Source: Rhizoctonia solani
Lineage: Eukaryota; Basidiomycota; Agaricomycetes; Cantharellales; Ceratobasidiaceae
Length of the DNA stretch: 64,000 nt
Direction of reading: 5' to 3'
Assembly (NCBI RefSeq): GCF_016906535.1
Contig: NC_057373.1
Span: forward strand, 620,001-684,000
This document shows, in pieces, positions 34,526 to 43,680 of the stretch; the first letter of the stretch is position 1, and every line of letters begins with the position of its first letter. The notes under the pieces were generated by a model, which saw only the letters and a list, made by a program, of their open reading frames with translations, did not search any database and was not told the DNA's origin. The position numbers and the translations under genes were made by a program.

Positions 34526-37500
34526 CGCGCAAGGACCCCAAGGACTCTGGTCTTGTCTCGGAAATATGTAATATATCAAATAGCCACAATAGAATCTCCC
34601 CTCTTTTTACTATTTCCATCAAACCAGAGAAACGAGCGGATCACTTAGAAGTCCTGATAGACTCAGGCGCCACCTCATCCTTCTTACACCCCCGTACAGC
34701 GGAACTACTCCGCCTCCCGCTAATAGACCTCCCACAACCACGTACTGTTACTATGCTTGATGGGTCGAGCCCCCAGGCTGGAAAGATTTGGAAGAAGGCC
34801 ACCTAACCTTCCTATTCGATGGCAAACGCATGACGGAAACCTTCCTGATTTGCAATACCGGATCACACGCTGCCATCCTAGGAATTAAATGGTTAGAGAA
34901 CCATAATCCCAAAATCAATTGGAACTTGCGCACCTATCCTTCCCTCACTCCCCCCTGGAACACATAGCCATTGCCAAAGAGGAGGAAGCTGACAAGAACC
35001 CCCTTGAAGGAGTACCCTCCAAGTACCATCAATATGCAAAGGTATTTGGGGAAGAAGAATTCAATAAACTTCCCCCTCATAGGCACTACGATATTGGCAT
35101 CAAACTTACAGAAGAGGGACCCCTGAACTCGCCCCTCTACAGCATGACCGATGCTGAATCCGCCACACTTAAGGACTGGCTCAGGGACGAGCTCAAGGCT
35201 GGGAAGATCCGCCCCAGTAAATCATCCATCAGCTCCCCGGTTATGTTTGTACCCAAAAAGGATGGCTCCCGTCGACTCGTAGTGGATTATCGTCGCCTAA
35301 ACAATCGGACAAAAAAACGTCTACCCGTTACCCCGCCCTGATGACCTCATGGCCCAGCTCCGTGGGGCCAAGGTCTTCACTAAGCTAGATCTAAGATGGG
35401 GTTACAACAACGTCCGTGTCAAAGAAGGCGACGAATGGAAAACGGCCTTCCGTACCAAATATGGTCTATACGAATCCCTAGTTATGACCTTTGGCTTAAC
35501 TAATGCTCCTGCGGCTTTCCAACACTTCATGAACGAACTGTTCAAGGACTTATTGGATGTATGCGTCATCATTTACCTTGATGACATCCTAATCTACTCA
35601 AAGGATGACGCAACCCATACTCAGCACGTCCATGAGGTCCTACGGCGTTTAATGGAGAACCAATTGTTCTGTAAGGCATCCAAGTGTACATTCCACGTCA
35701 CATCGGTGGAGTACTTAGGAATAATTGTATCGGACAAGGGATTCAGTCTGGATAAGCTCAAAATCCAGGCAGTCCAAGATTGGCCCACGCCCACTAAAGT
35801 CAAGGAAGTACAATCATTCCTAGGCTTTGCCAACTTCCTACGCCGTTTTGTTGCCAATTTCAGCCATATGGCACGACCCCTACACAACTTGGTAAAAAAG
35901 GACACACCCTGGAAATGGGAAACCAAGGAGCAGGAAGCATTTCAAGGATTGAAAGATGCCATCACAAACGCCCCCGTGTTATGCCATGCCGACCCTACCA
36001 AACCTTACTTCCTTGAAACAGACGCATCTGGTGCTGCCCTGGGCTCGATACTTAGCCAACGCCAAGAGGATGGACGCCTCCACCCGCTTGGTTTCCTATC
36101 CAAATCATTCAAGGGAGCCGAGCAGAACTACGACACCCATGATAAGGAGCTTTTAGCTATCATCCGTTCCTTTGAGCATTGGCGTATTTTCCTGGAAGGA
36201 ACCGTTCACCCTGTCACCGTATTCACCGATCACCGCAACCTGGAATACTGGAAGGAGTCCCAAACATTCAACCGTCGCCACGCAAGATGGCACCTACTGT
36301 TAGCAGGGTATAACTTCCAAATTGTCTACCGTCCAGGAAAGCAATCCGGGAAACCTGATGCCTTATCACAACGTGCTGATCATGCCGACATTCCACCTGC
36401 CGCCCAGACCATGCTCCCTAACCCCGTATTTGCCAATGTAGCCCTGGTAACCCCCGAGAAGGAAATTCAACGCCAAATTGAGGCTGCCCTGGACCAAGAC
36501 GAATCCCTGGAGGAAATACTGCAATTTCTCCAGAACGAATCCAGGGCGCCCCCCTCCATCAAACGGGCGTTCAAGGACTACGAAATGGAAGCGGGCCTAT
36601 TGTTCTACCAGGGAAGGATTGTAGTACCGGATGTTGGGACCTTACGAACGGACCTCTTACGCATCTACCATGACAGCCCCTTGTCAGGACACCCAGGAAG
36701 GCAAAGAACCCTGGAGCTAATCTCACGCGTCTACTACTGGCCGGGTATCCGGGCCAACACTTATTGGCATGTAGATTCCTGCGAAACCTGCCAGCGGATA
36801 CGGAAACCAAAGTACTCCTCAATTCCACCTCAGCCCCTAGAACTCCCATCACGCCCGTGGCAACATGTGTCATATGATATGATAGTGGATCTGCCAAAAG
36901 ACGGAAATAGCAATTCTATCCTGGTTATCGTGGATAGCTTTACCAAATACGTAATCTTGGTAGAGTGTTCCAAAAAGCTGAAAGCTCCGGAGTTAGCAGA
37001 CCTATTCCTGCGCCACGTATGGAAACGCTACGGCATGCCTGAGAAGACAGTATCAGACCGCGGACGAGTCTTCAATAACAAGTTCCTGAAGGCCCTATAC
37101 CAACGCCTGGGAATAGACCCCCACTTCTCTTTGGCTTATCATCCTCAAAGTGACGGACAGACAGAACGTGTGAATCCCACTGTCGAGCACTTCTTACGGG
37201 CCTACTCAGGGGTAAACCAAAAAGACTGGGTCAAGTGGTTGCCAATGGCAGAATTTGCCTACAACAACGCGGTGCATAGTTCAACAGGCAAATCCCCCTT
37301 TAAGGCACTATACGGATGGGAACCCGCCTTAACCCCGAGTAACGTCCCAACGGACGTCCCTGAGGCAGACGATCTAGCAACTCAGATGGAAGCACAATGG
37401 CGGGAAATAGAAGCAGCACTCCGGCAATCAAAGACACGCATGGTGGCCGGAGAAGTGGGAGAACCCCTTGAGTTTGAGATTGGAGAAGAAGCCTGGCTGG

Positions 37501-37940
37501 ACGCCAAAAACGTGAAGCTAAAGACCCTGAGTCCCAAGCTAACGGAACAACGCCTAGGTCCCTTCAAGGTAACCGAAAGAATCTCCGACAGAGCATATCG
37601 CCTGGAACTCCCGCCAACCATGAGAATCCACGATGTCTTCTACGTGGGCCTACTGTCAAAGGTCAAAAGGGACAAAAAGCGCAACTTCGAGAACCGGCCT
37701 CCACCTGTAACCGTGGATGGAGAAGAAGAATACGAGGTCAAAGGGATCACAGACATGGAGGAAAGGAACGGGAAGTGGTTTTTTAGGGTTAAATGGAAAG
37801 GCTACGGATCAGAGGAGAATACCTGGGAACCAAGGGAGAACCTCAAAAACGCCGAAAAAATCCTAGAAAAATTTGAAAGGGAAATGAAAAAGAAGGCCCT
37901 TGGCGCTGCCAAGGCCCTTAGAGGGGGGGCAGTGTCGTAG
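34526..37940 (+). pseudogene. Element B pol: protease, RT, RNase H, integrase, chromodomain; frame-broken near the start
   Basis: The protease motif is VLIDSGATSSFLHP. The frame breaks at about 34800 and about 34968, and again in a seven-A run at 35311-35317. From 35349 it is open to 37940 (863 codons). RT: FTKLDLRWGYNNVRVKEGDE, VIIYLDDILIYS. RNase H: FLETDASGAALGSILSQ. Integrase: an HHCC zinc finger (HDSPLSGHPGRQ... CETCQRI), then the DDE core with SDRGRVFNNKF and FSLAYHPQSDGQTERVNP. The chromodomain is WFFRVKWKGYGSEENTWEP near the end, thought in chromoviruses to steer insertion to marked chromatin. The pol probably begins in the gag overlap near 34411. Confidence 0.9.
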
Positions 37941-38504
37941 ACACACTTGATACCAGGGAATTTATTCCTATTTTCTCGATTTTAAACGAAGGCAAACGGA
38001 CAACATTTTCGATCACGTGACTTCGGCGCTTATATCATACGCTAAGCGCCGAGCCACGTCCCCATCCGCGCTTACCTCAGCATACGTAGCCACCTCCACC
38101 TGATGACATCATTATGACACGTATGCATGAGTAAGGCCGACTGCGGAGCGGGGTTCTTATTGGTTATGGTATTGGATATAACATATTTGTAAATAGCACT
38201 TCTGTAGAATATATAAGGAGGCCAACCAACCATGGTAACACCCAGGTCGATTACCTCCTGTTGCATCTCCTATTTGTACGAGGACTTTAGGTCCAGTAAC
38301 TACTTAGTCTACTCAGTCTCACGTTGCCTTAAGCGGCTTCTTCACTGTACTTAGGTAGCTCGTCATCGCCCTTACAGGCCTTATCTCCGTAGTATAGTTG
38401 GTCGTCGTCGTAGGTAGCTTGCTTGTCGCCTTAAGCGACACTTACTTAGTTACACACGGCCGCAAGCGCCCACCTCCTTGACGTCCTTACAGACGTCTAG
38501 GACA
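37933..38504 (+). repeat. 3' LTR of element B
   Basis: 572 bp, the same ends as the 5' LTR; the pol stop codon overlaps its first bases. TCACGTGA lies at 38013-38020. Confidence 0.93.
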
Positions 38505-38984
38505 CTGGGTTGCCTTTCTTCCCCTGGAGTCCCCTTTATATGGGTCAGGGAGCTCCATTTTGGGCCGCTTTATGCTGGACCCTGAATCGAATGGGGTGAG
38601 GGAGCTGAGGCTCCGCTTAGGCGTGTCGCGAGGTTCTTTTTTGGGAGCTCGCCTGGGTTCCTCCTCTTCTTCTGAGTCAAAGCCCGTTCCTCTTGATGGG
38701 CGGAAAGGAGCCTTGAGTCCAGGCCTAACCGTTCCTGGAGTGTGCGCTTCTCCCCCTGTGTGTGTGGGGGGAGTGACAGGCCCAGTCAATGGGCCAGGCT
38801 GGGCTTGGACTTGGGGTCCTCCTTGATCCTTGTCGCCAAGTAAGTCGGCGGTCTCCTTGCATATGGCCTTGAGCTCGATGAGCTGTTGGCCTTGGTTGCG
38901 AATTTGGTCCTGCAGGGACCCGACTGTGGCTGTGAGGGCTGTGACAGCCTTGAGGAGAGCGCTAATGGTCGGCTCTGGTTCCAT
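38505..38984 (-). pseudogene. Element C gag, N-terminal part
   Basis: It starts MEPEPTISALLKAVTALTAT with a heptad-like segment GSLQDQIRNQGQQLIELKAI. A Pro/Glu-rich linker (FDSEEEEEPRRAPKKEP) leads to KMELPDPYKGDSRGRKATQ at the B junction. It continues at 32080. Confidence 0.85.
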
Positions 38985-39502
38985 TCCTGGCAGGTCTCGC
39001 GGAGTGGGAGATGAGCTGCAAGAGGGCGGTTGGGAGTGGGCTGGAACGGAACAACGGGAGGAGCGACTGGAAGGACGGGAGTAGGGGTGAAGGGCGCCAG
39101 AGCGTGTAGATGGAATATTGGAAACGGCGTGGGGGAAAAGGTGCCTATATCAGGACTTATGAGCGGTTTTTCTGTAGTATACTGGCGCTAAACCCTTGCG
39201 TCTAGTACCTAGCGTTGGACTGTCCCTACAACAAATCAACAGACCTGGCGGTTGTGATATGGGCGGGTTTTCAGCAAGCGGGTATTTCAGCGGTCTAGGG
39301 TCGCTGACTACTGAGTTCCGGCGAAACTTGGGGTATGCGGGGGATTAGAGCCCGTCTGCCTTATAGCAATTCGGTACTACCAGGGACCGACGTCTGTTTG
39401 ATTATTAAAGACGAAAGGCGAGTCCGATCTGGTGTTTTCCCTTGTGCTAGTACAGGGGGTCCTCTCCTTGTCAATCAAGCCTACTACAAGTCAATTTTAC
39501 AA
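38985..39502 (-). other. Leader of element C
   Basis: This non-coding leader shares AATTGCTATAAGGCAGAC (minus strand) with the leaders of B and D, so C is a related but distinct family. Confidence 0.6.
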
Positions 39503-40075
39503 TGTCGTACACCACTGTAGGGTGGGTATGCGCTGGTGACGGTGGGCGCTTGTGGCCGTACTACTACACTGGCTTATGTAATCTAACTATCTAGGCTAAC
39601 TACTGACTAACTAAGTCACTTATGGCGACAACTATCTAACTGCTGGTAATGCGGAGGGGCCTTAGGCCTGGAGGTGTGATGAGTAAAACTAAAGGGTGGT
39701 GCGTTAGCAGAACTACTGGGGGGCCGGCTACTTAGCTGGCTGATGCCTCCTCAATGGATATGAGACAAGGTAAAATTGACTTGGGGTCTCCAAGCGACTT
39801 TCCTCTTGTATTTATACACAAGGGGACTTATCTACAGGTGGTCAAAGCTTGTGAGAAGGGAAGCACAGATATGAAAAAAGGAAGCGTGCTGCGGGCTGCG
39901 CAGAAGCGTGGATTTCTCCCAAGCGCCCTTGGCACGGCATCTCGGCGCGGCATCTCGGCGTAATAAGCGCCGAGATCACGTGATTGAAAAACAAAAGATA
40001 TAAGGTCCGTAAAAAATAGTAAAAATATTAGAAAAATCGTGCGAATCTGATGGTATAGTTTAGGAGGTTATAACA
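39503..40075 (-). repeat. 5' LTR of element C
   Basis: On the minus strand it starts TGTTATAACC and ends GTGTACGACA, 573 bp. It carries TCACGTGA (39976-39983) followed by a CGGCGCTTAT-like block, as do the B and D LTRs. A short tandem CGGCATCTCGGCG repeat lies at 39935-39960. No 3' partner is present. Confidence 0.75.
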
Positions 40076-43000
40076 AGGGGCGACTACGGAAGAATCGGGA
40101 CAAGAGCCCCGAAGAGAAGAGGCACCGCTGATAAAGCAAATTGGGACCCTGATAGAAGGGAAGAATTTGATGAGATCATGAATGGGTCAACAGAAGCCGG
40201 GAGTGAAACACGTGAGACTGAATCAATGAGCTCACCAGCAAGCGTCGAGCTGGAGGGCGGGAATACTACAGGAAACAAAGTAGACCCGATGGACAGATCA
40301 GACCACAGGCACATAACACAGCTAGTGAGCAAAATAGACATAGTGAGCGCAATAGCAGAAGGATACAAGAAGGACAAAGACTATGAGAAAATAATTGAGG
40401 AACCATTGCAATTTCCTCAGTTTGAACTCCGCAAGGAACTAGTATACTTTAGCGAGCACGGTCGATTGTATCTATGTGTGCCGAATACAACAAGCGGGGA
40501 TTGGCATATCCGCACTCTGTTAATCTTGCACGCTCACTCAATGGTATTGCATCTGGGATACAAAAAGATGTATGCATACATGCGCAAAAGTCTATACTGG
40601 AAAGGAATGGCAAATGACACAAAGCGTTTCTGCAACGCATGTGTATCATGCGCGTCGTCCAAGACATCGACACAGAAGCCATACGGGCTGTTGAAGCCAT
40701 TGCCGATACCAAAGTACCCGTGGGCACAGGTTGGGGTAGACTTCTTTGGACCGTTACCCAAATTGACCACATTGCTAGGAACGTTCGACATGATATGTGC
40801 CGTGATAGATCACCTAACGTGTATGACGCATTTGATACCTACCAGGTTGGACTACACCGCCCGCGACATGGCAGAAGTGTTCCACGCGAACATATTCAGG
40901 CTACACGGAATACCAGAAATTATAATTAGTGATCGAGACAAGCTATTTACATCGATATTCTGGCAGACGTTCTATAGCCTGACTGGTACTGAGATCAGAT
41001 TATCGTCCGCATTCCACCCACAAACGGACGGGATGACGGAACAATTAATACAAAGCATGTCAGGAATAATATGCGTGTGTGTAAACCCGGCCCTGAGGGA
41101 CTGGGCACTCAAGCTACCCAGCATAGAGTTTGCAATCAACTCAGCGAGGTCAGAAACCACGGGATTCAGTCCGTTTTTGCTGAACTACGGACGCGTACCT
41201 AGACCAATGTTAGTGAGAACCGGGACGGACATGCACGGCGTGCGCGAAGCAGCGCGTAATATCAAATACGCACTAATGATAGCGCACGACGCAATCATAG
41301 GAGCGCATGTGAGCCAGATGGTTGAGTCAAATCAACACCAAAGGCCATCACCCTTCAAGCAGGGCAATCGGGTCTACGTGAGCACAAAGAATATGCGCGT
41401 ACCAATGGGAAAGCCCCACAAGCTATTGGCACAATGGATCGGGCCGGTAGTAATTGATGGAGTGGTAAAAGAAGGAGCCACCTACCATGTGGAGCTCCTG
41501 GAGGACCTCAGGCGGCGCGGGATCAAGGCAATATTCCATGCGTCGCTACTCAAGCCGCATATACCCTACAAGGACCGCAGGTTCCCAGGGAGGAACTACA
41601 AGCAAATCGCATCGTTGGAAGCCAATGACAACGAATGGGCAGTAGAGAAAATAGTAGGGCATTGTGGCAAGGGCAGTAACGCGGTGTTTGAGATAGTGTG
41701 GCAAACTGGGGACCGCACTTGGGAAACGTACCGTGTGGTCAGGCACTTAGAAGCACTCAAGCAATACTTCGAAGCCATAGGGGTCAAACAAGCTAGGGAC
41801 CTACCTTGGGCGGAAGGAGGAGACACACCCTATGATGAGCTTAGTGATAGCGGGTCTGAAACCCTGGAGGGCGCAAGCATACGCGTACTTAAGGAGGGAG
41901 ACCCAGAGTACAAGCACCTCACCACACCACTGTTGAATATCAAGCTCACTGAATTACTATCACTATACAAAAGATGCCCCACGGCCGACGCCGGCAACGC
42001 AGTCGGGACCACGACCGACAACGAGACAAACCACCAGCGTATCAACAGGACCAGTACGACCAAGTCGATCCTGGGTTACTGCGGCTGCTCAACACCGTCG
42101 CACAGACCAGCCTCGAAACCGTCCAAGCCCGTAACCCCCAAGTACAGCGAAGAGGCCGACGAGGGGGCATGGGGCCACGCCCAAGATATCAGCACCATTA
42201 CCCGCACGTTGGTAGAGGGCAGATGGACCTGTACAAAGGTATTATTGGCGTCAGTATTCCCAAAACGGCCAACTCTAGCATGGGTGAACGTCAGACTCAC
42301 AGACTACGCACAGGAAGGCGCTTTAGACGAAGAAGAACTCAACCTAGTGCTAGGCCGAGGAGTAGATCGTCCACACGTAGCGCCTCGACTGAGCGAGGCC
42401 GTAGCCGGTCAACTACCAGGGGAAGGAGCCTCTCCCCCGAGCGGAACGGAAGTGAACGACGAGGAAGAAAGCGAGTACGTACCAAGTATTCGCCCGATAC
42501 TAGGACCGCTGTTAGTACCCGAGCCTCTACCCCTTCGAATTCCCGGAGCGCTAGCCGATCCAGCTCCGACGACGCTACCGGATCCGACCGAGAGAGTACC
42601 GCTGAACCCACCACTCCGAACGGCGCCGGACCCGAACCAGAGGGGCGCGATCGGGCTCCAAATCAACGATCTGTCGTCGAAGGTAACCCGAGCTATCAGA
42701 ACCGTCGAGAACTTGATATCAGTGACCGAGACCCTCAACGAGCGCGTCAAGAGGACTCACCAGCGCGTCGTGGACAGGGAGTGGGACATCATGGAAGACA
42801 TGTCAAGGATCGTACTACGGGCTCTAAGGATAGGGGACGAACCAAGGATCGGCGACGCGAGCTACCCTCAGGAACTACTAAGGCGAGCCTACCCGGTGCC
42901 CCCGTACATGCCGGAGACCACGGAACGAGCGATCGACGACCTCATACTGGGGATCGAGGAACACTGGTCGACAATCAGGGGGAACAAGGCGACTTTGAGA

Positions 43001-43333
43001 CACTACGTGCTGTCGCGGCTCCCGAATCCAGCGTCGGAGAAGACGAGGCCGATTCCAACGACGGAAGTGACGGCGGGCCCGAGCCATCTGCAACAGAGCG
43101 AGACGATCCAGACGTTAGGGACGCAACCGACCACGTCGCCAAGTGGACGACCCTCGGACCCGACGTCGAGATGCGCGACGCCGGGAACGGACTCAAGACC
43201 CTCGAGCCGGAACAGCCTTGCGTCTCACCACGCAAGCTCGAGCTCAAGCGATCGTCGGTACGTAGAAGGTCTGATCGAGTCGAAAGGAAAGGGGAAGGGA
43301 AGGGCACCGGAGGAGACGGAGAAAAGTGACTGA
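40076..43333 (+). CDS. Element A integrase with chromodomain and long C-terminal extension (5'-truncated pol)
   Basis: The frame is open from the C junction. An HHCC finger (HSMVLHLGYKKMYAYMRKSL, CNACVSCASSK) is followed by the integrase core: VGVDFFGPLPKL, AVIDHLTCMTHLIPTRLD, IISDRDKLFTSIFWQTF and SSAFHPQTDGMTEQLIQ, giving the D, D, E residues. A GPVVIDGVVKEGATYHVELL block and a chromodomain-like EWAVEKIVGHCGKG then FEIVWQTGDRTWETYRVV come next. About 530 further residues are unusual for Ty3; they include a heptad-rich part (VENLISVTETLNERVKRTHQ) and a Ser-rich tail. The last 1.36 kb overlaps a second long frame (41974-43329). The upstream RT and RNase H are lost. Confidence 0.85.
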   Translation, partial: RGDYGRIGTRAPKRRGTADKANWDPDRREEFDEIMNGSTEAGSETRETESMSSPASVELEGGNTTGNKVDPMDRSDHRHITQLVSKIDIVSAIAEGYKKDKDYEKIIEEPLQFPQFELRKELVYFSEHGRLYLCVPNTTSGDWHIRTLLILHAHSMVLHLGYKKMYAYMRKSLYWKGMANDTKRFCNACVSCASSKTSTQKPYGLLKPLPIPKYPWAQVGVDFFGPLPKLTTLLGTFDMICAVIDHLTCMTHLIPTRLDYTARDMAEVFHANIFRLHGIPEIIISDRDKLFTSIFWQTFYSLTGTEIRLSSAFHPQTDGMTEQLIQSMSGIICVCVNPALRDWALKLPSIEFAINSARSETTGFSPFLLNYGRVPRPMLVRTGTDMHGVREAARNIKYALMIAHDAIIGAHVSQMVESNQHQRPSPFKQGNRVYVSTKNMRVPMGKPHKLLAQWIGPVVIDGVVKEGATYHVELLEDLRRRGIKAIFHASLLKPHIPYKDRRFPGRNYKQIASLEANDNEWAVEKIVGHCGKGSNAVFEIVWQTGDRTWETYRVVRHLEALKQYFEAIGVKQARDLPWAEGGDTPYDELSDSGSETLEGASIRVLKEGDPEYKHLTTPLLNIKLTELLSLYKRCPTADAGNAVGTTTDNETNHQRINRTSTTKSILGYCGCSTPSHRPASKPSKPVTPKYSEEADEGAWGHAQDISTITRTLVEGRWTCTKVLLASVFPKRPTLAWVNVRLTDYAQEGALDEEELNLVLGRGVDRPHVAPRLSEAVAGQLPGEGASPPSGTEVNDEEESEYVPSIRPILGPLLVPEPLPLRIPGALADPAPTTLPDPTERVPLNPPLRTAPDPNQRGAIGLQINDLSSKVTRAIRTVENLISVTETLNERVKRTHQRVVDREWDIMEDMSRIVLRALRIGDEPRIGDASYPQELLRRAYPVPPYMPETTERAIDDLILGIEEHWSTIRGNKATLRHYVLSRLPNPASEKTRPIPTTEVTAGPSHLQQSETIQTLGTQPTTSPSGRPSDPTSRCATPGTDSRPSSRNSLASHHASSSSSDRRYVEGLIESKGKGKGRAPEETEKSD
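41974..43329 (+). CDS. Element A overlapping basic ORF (possible overprinted gene)
   Basis: A 451-codon frame lies wholly inside the pol extension, in another frame on the same strand. It starts MPHGRRRQRSRDHDRQRDK and has a plausible folded part, DQVDPGLLRLLNTVAQTSLE, followed by an Arg/Ser-rich region (RSRSSTRSASTERGRSRSTT) and an acidic tail. Composition resembles ORF1 of the same element. It may instead be a by-product of GC-rich codons in the pol frame. Confidence 0.35.
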   Translation: MPHGRRRQRSRDHDRQRDKPPAYQQDQYDQVDPGLLRLLNTVAQTSLETVQARNPQVQRRGRRGGMGPRPRYQHHYPHVGRGQMDLYKGIIGVSIPKTANSSMGERQTHRLRTGRRFRRRRTQPSARPRSRSSTRSASTERGRSRSTTRGRSLSPERNGSERRGRKRVRTKYSPDTRTAVSTRASTPSNSRSASRSSSDDATGSDRESTAEPTTPNGAGPEPEGRDRAPNQRSVVEGNPSYQNRRELDISDRDPQRARQEDSPARRGQGVGHHGRHVKDRTTGSKDRGRTKDRRRELPSGTTKASLPGAPVHAGDHGTSDRRPHTGDRGTLVDNQGEQGDFETLRAVAAPESSVGEDEADSNDGSDGGPEPSATERDDPDVRDATDHVAKWTTLGPDVEMRDAGNGLKTLEPEQPCVSPRKLELKRSSVRRRSDRVERKGEGKGTGGDGEK

Positions 43334-43360
43334 GACGGCCGCGACCGTCTGGAGGGCGAG

Positions 43361-43675
43361 TGTAAGGGTTACGCTATCACTGTAGGTCTAGCTCTGGTGT
43401 ATGCGTTACCCTTACGATACACCGTTACCTCTCCTTATATTACACTTGTACCCGGTGCTCTGTTCAGGCTGATTACTAACTATATACGTTCATTTGGTTT
43501 CTTCTGTTTACGCATGTATCGACCCGGGCACCTTATAAGGTCCCGGGTCCTCTACCCACTCTCCCCCTGTCTTTACTCTTAACATCAATATCGAGTGTGT
43601 GTTACGACTTGTCATTTAGGCGACGCCGTCGCCGACCGAGTCACATATATACATCCGATAAGTAGAGACCTTACA
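43361..43675 (+). repeat. 3' LTR of element A
   Basis: 315 bp, identical to 21793-22107; followed by the TTGGG duplication at 43676-43680. Confidence 0.92.
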
Positions 43676-43680
43676 TTGGG

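Larger units (their letters stand above)
32086..38504 (+). mobile_element. Full-length chromodomain Ty3/gypsy element B (chromovirus)
   Basis: It has 572-bp LTRs at both ends, a gag and a pol with protease, RT, RNase H, integrase and C-terminal chromodomain, and a purine tract (AGAGGGGGGGCAG) just before the 3' LTR. A CTGGG target duplication lies at 32081-32085 and 38505-38509, inside the gag of element C. Frame breaks in gag and early pol make this copy inactive. Confidence 0.93.
29852..40075 (-). mobile_element. Ty3/gypsy element C, reverse orientation, 3'-truncated and split by B
   Basis: The 5' LTR is at 39503-40075 (minus). Gag begins at 38984, is interrupted by B (32086-38504), and resumes at 32080; pol runs to 29852. 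RNase H, integrase and the 3' LTR are missing because the E LTR begins there. It joins element A directly on its right at 40076. Confidence 0.85.
21793..43675 (+). mobile_element. Outer Ty3/gypsy LTR retrotransposon A, split by nested elements
   Basis: It is bounded by 315-bp LTRs that begin TGTAAGGG and end CCTTACA, flanked by a 5-bp duplication TTGGG (21788-21792 and 43676-43680). Its own sequence is 21793-25298 and 40076-43675. Genes in order are an unassigned basic ORF1, a gag-protease ORF2 cut short by element D, and an integrase-chromodomain ORF with a long C-terminal extension. The reverse transcriptase and RNase H region that should lie between protease and integrase is absent. The element is therefore dead as it stands, though its LTRs are identical to each other by eye. 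Confidence 0.9.
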
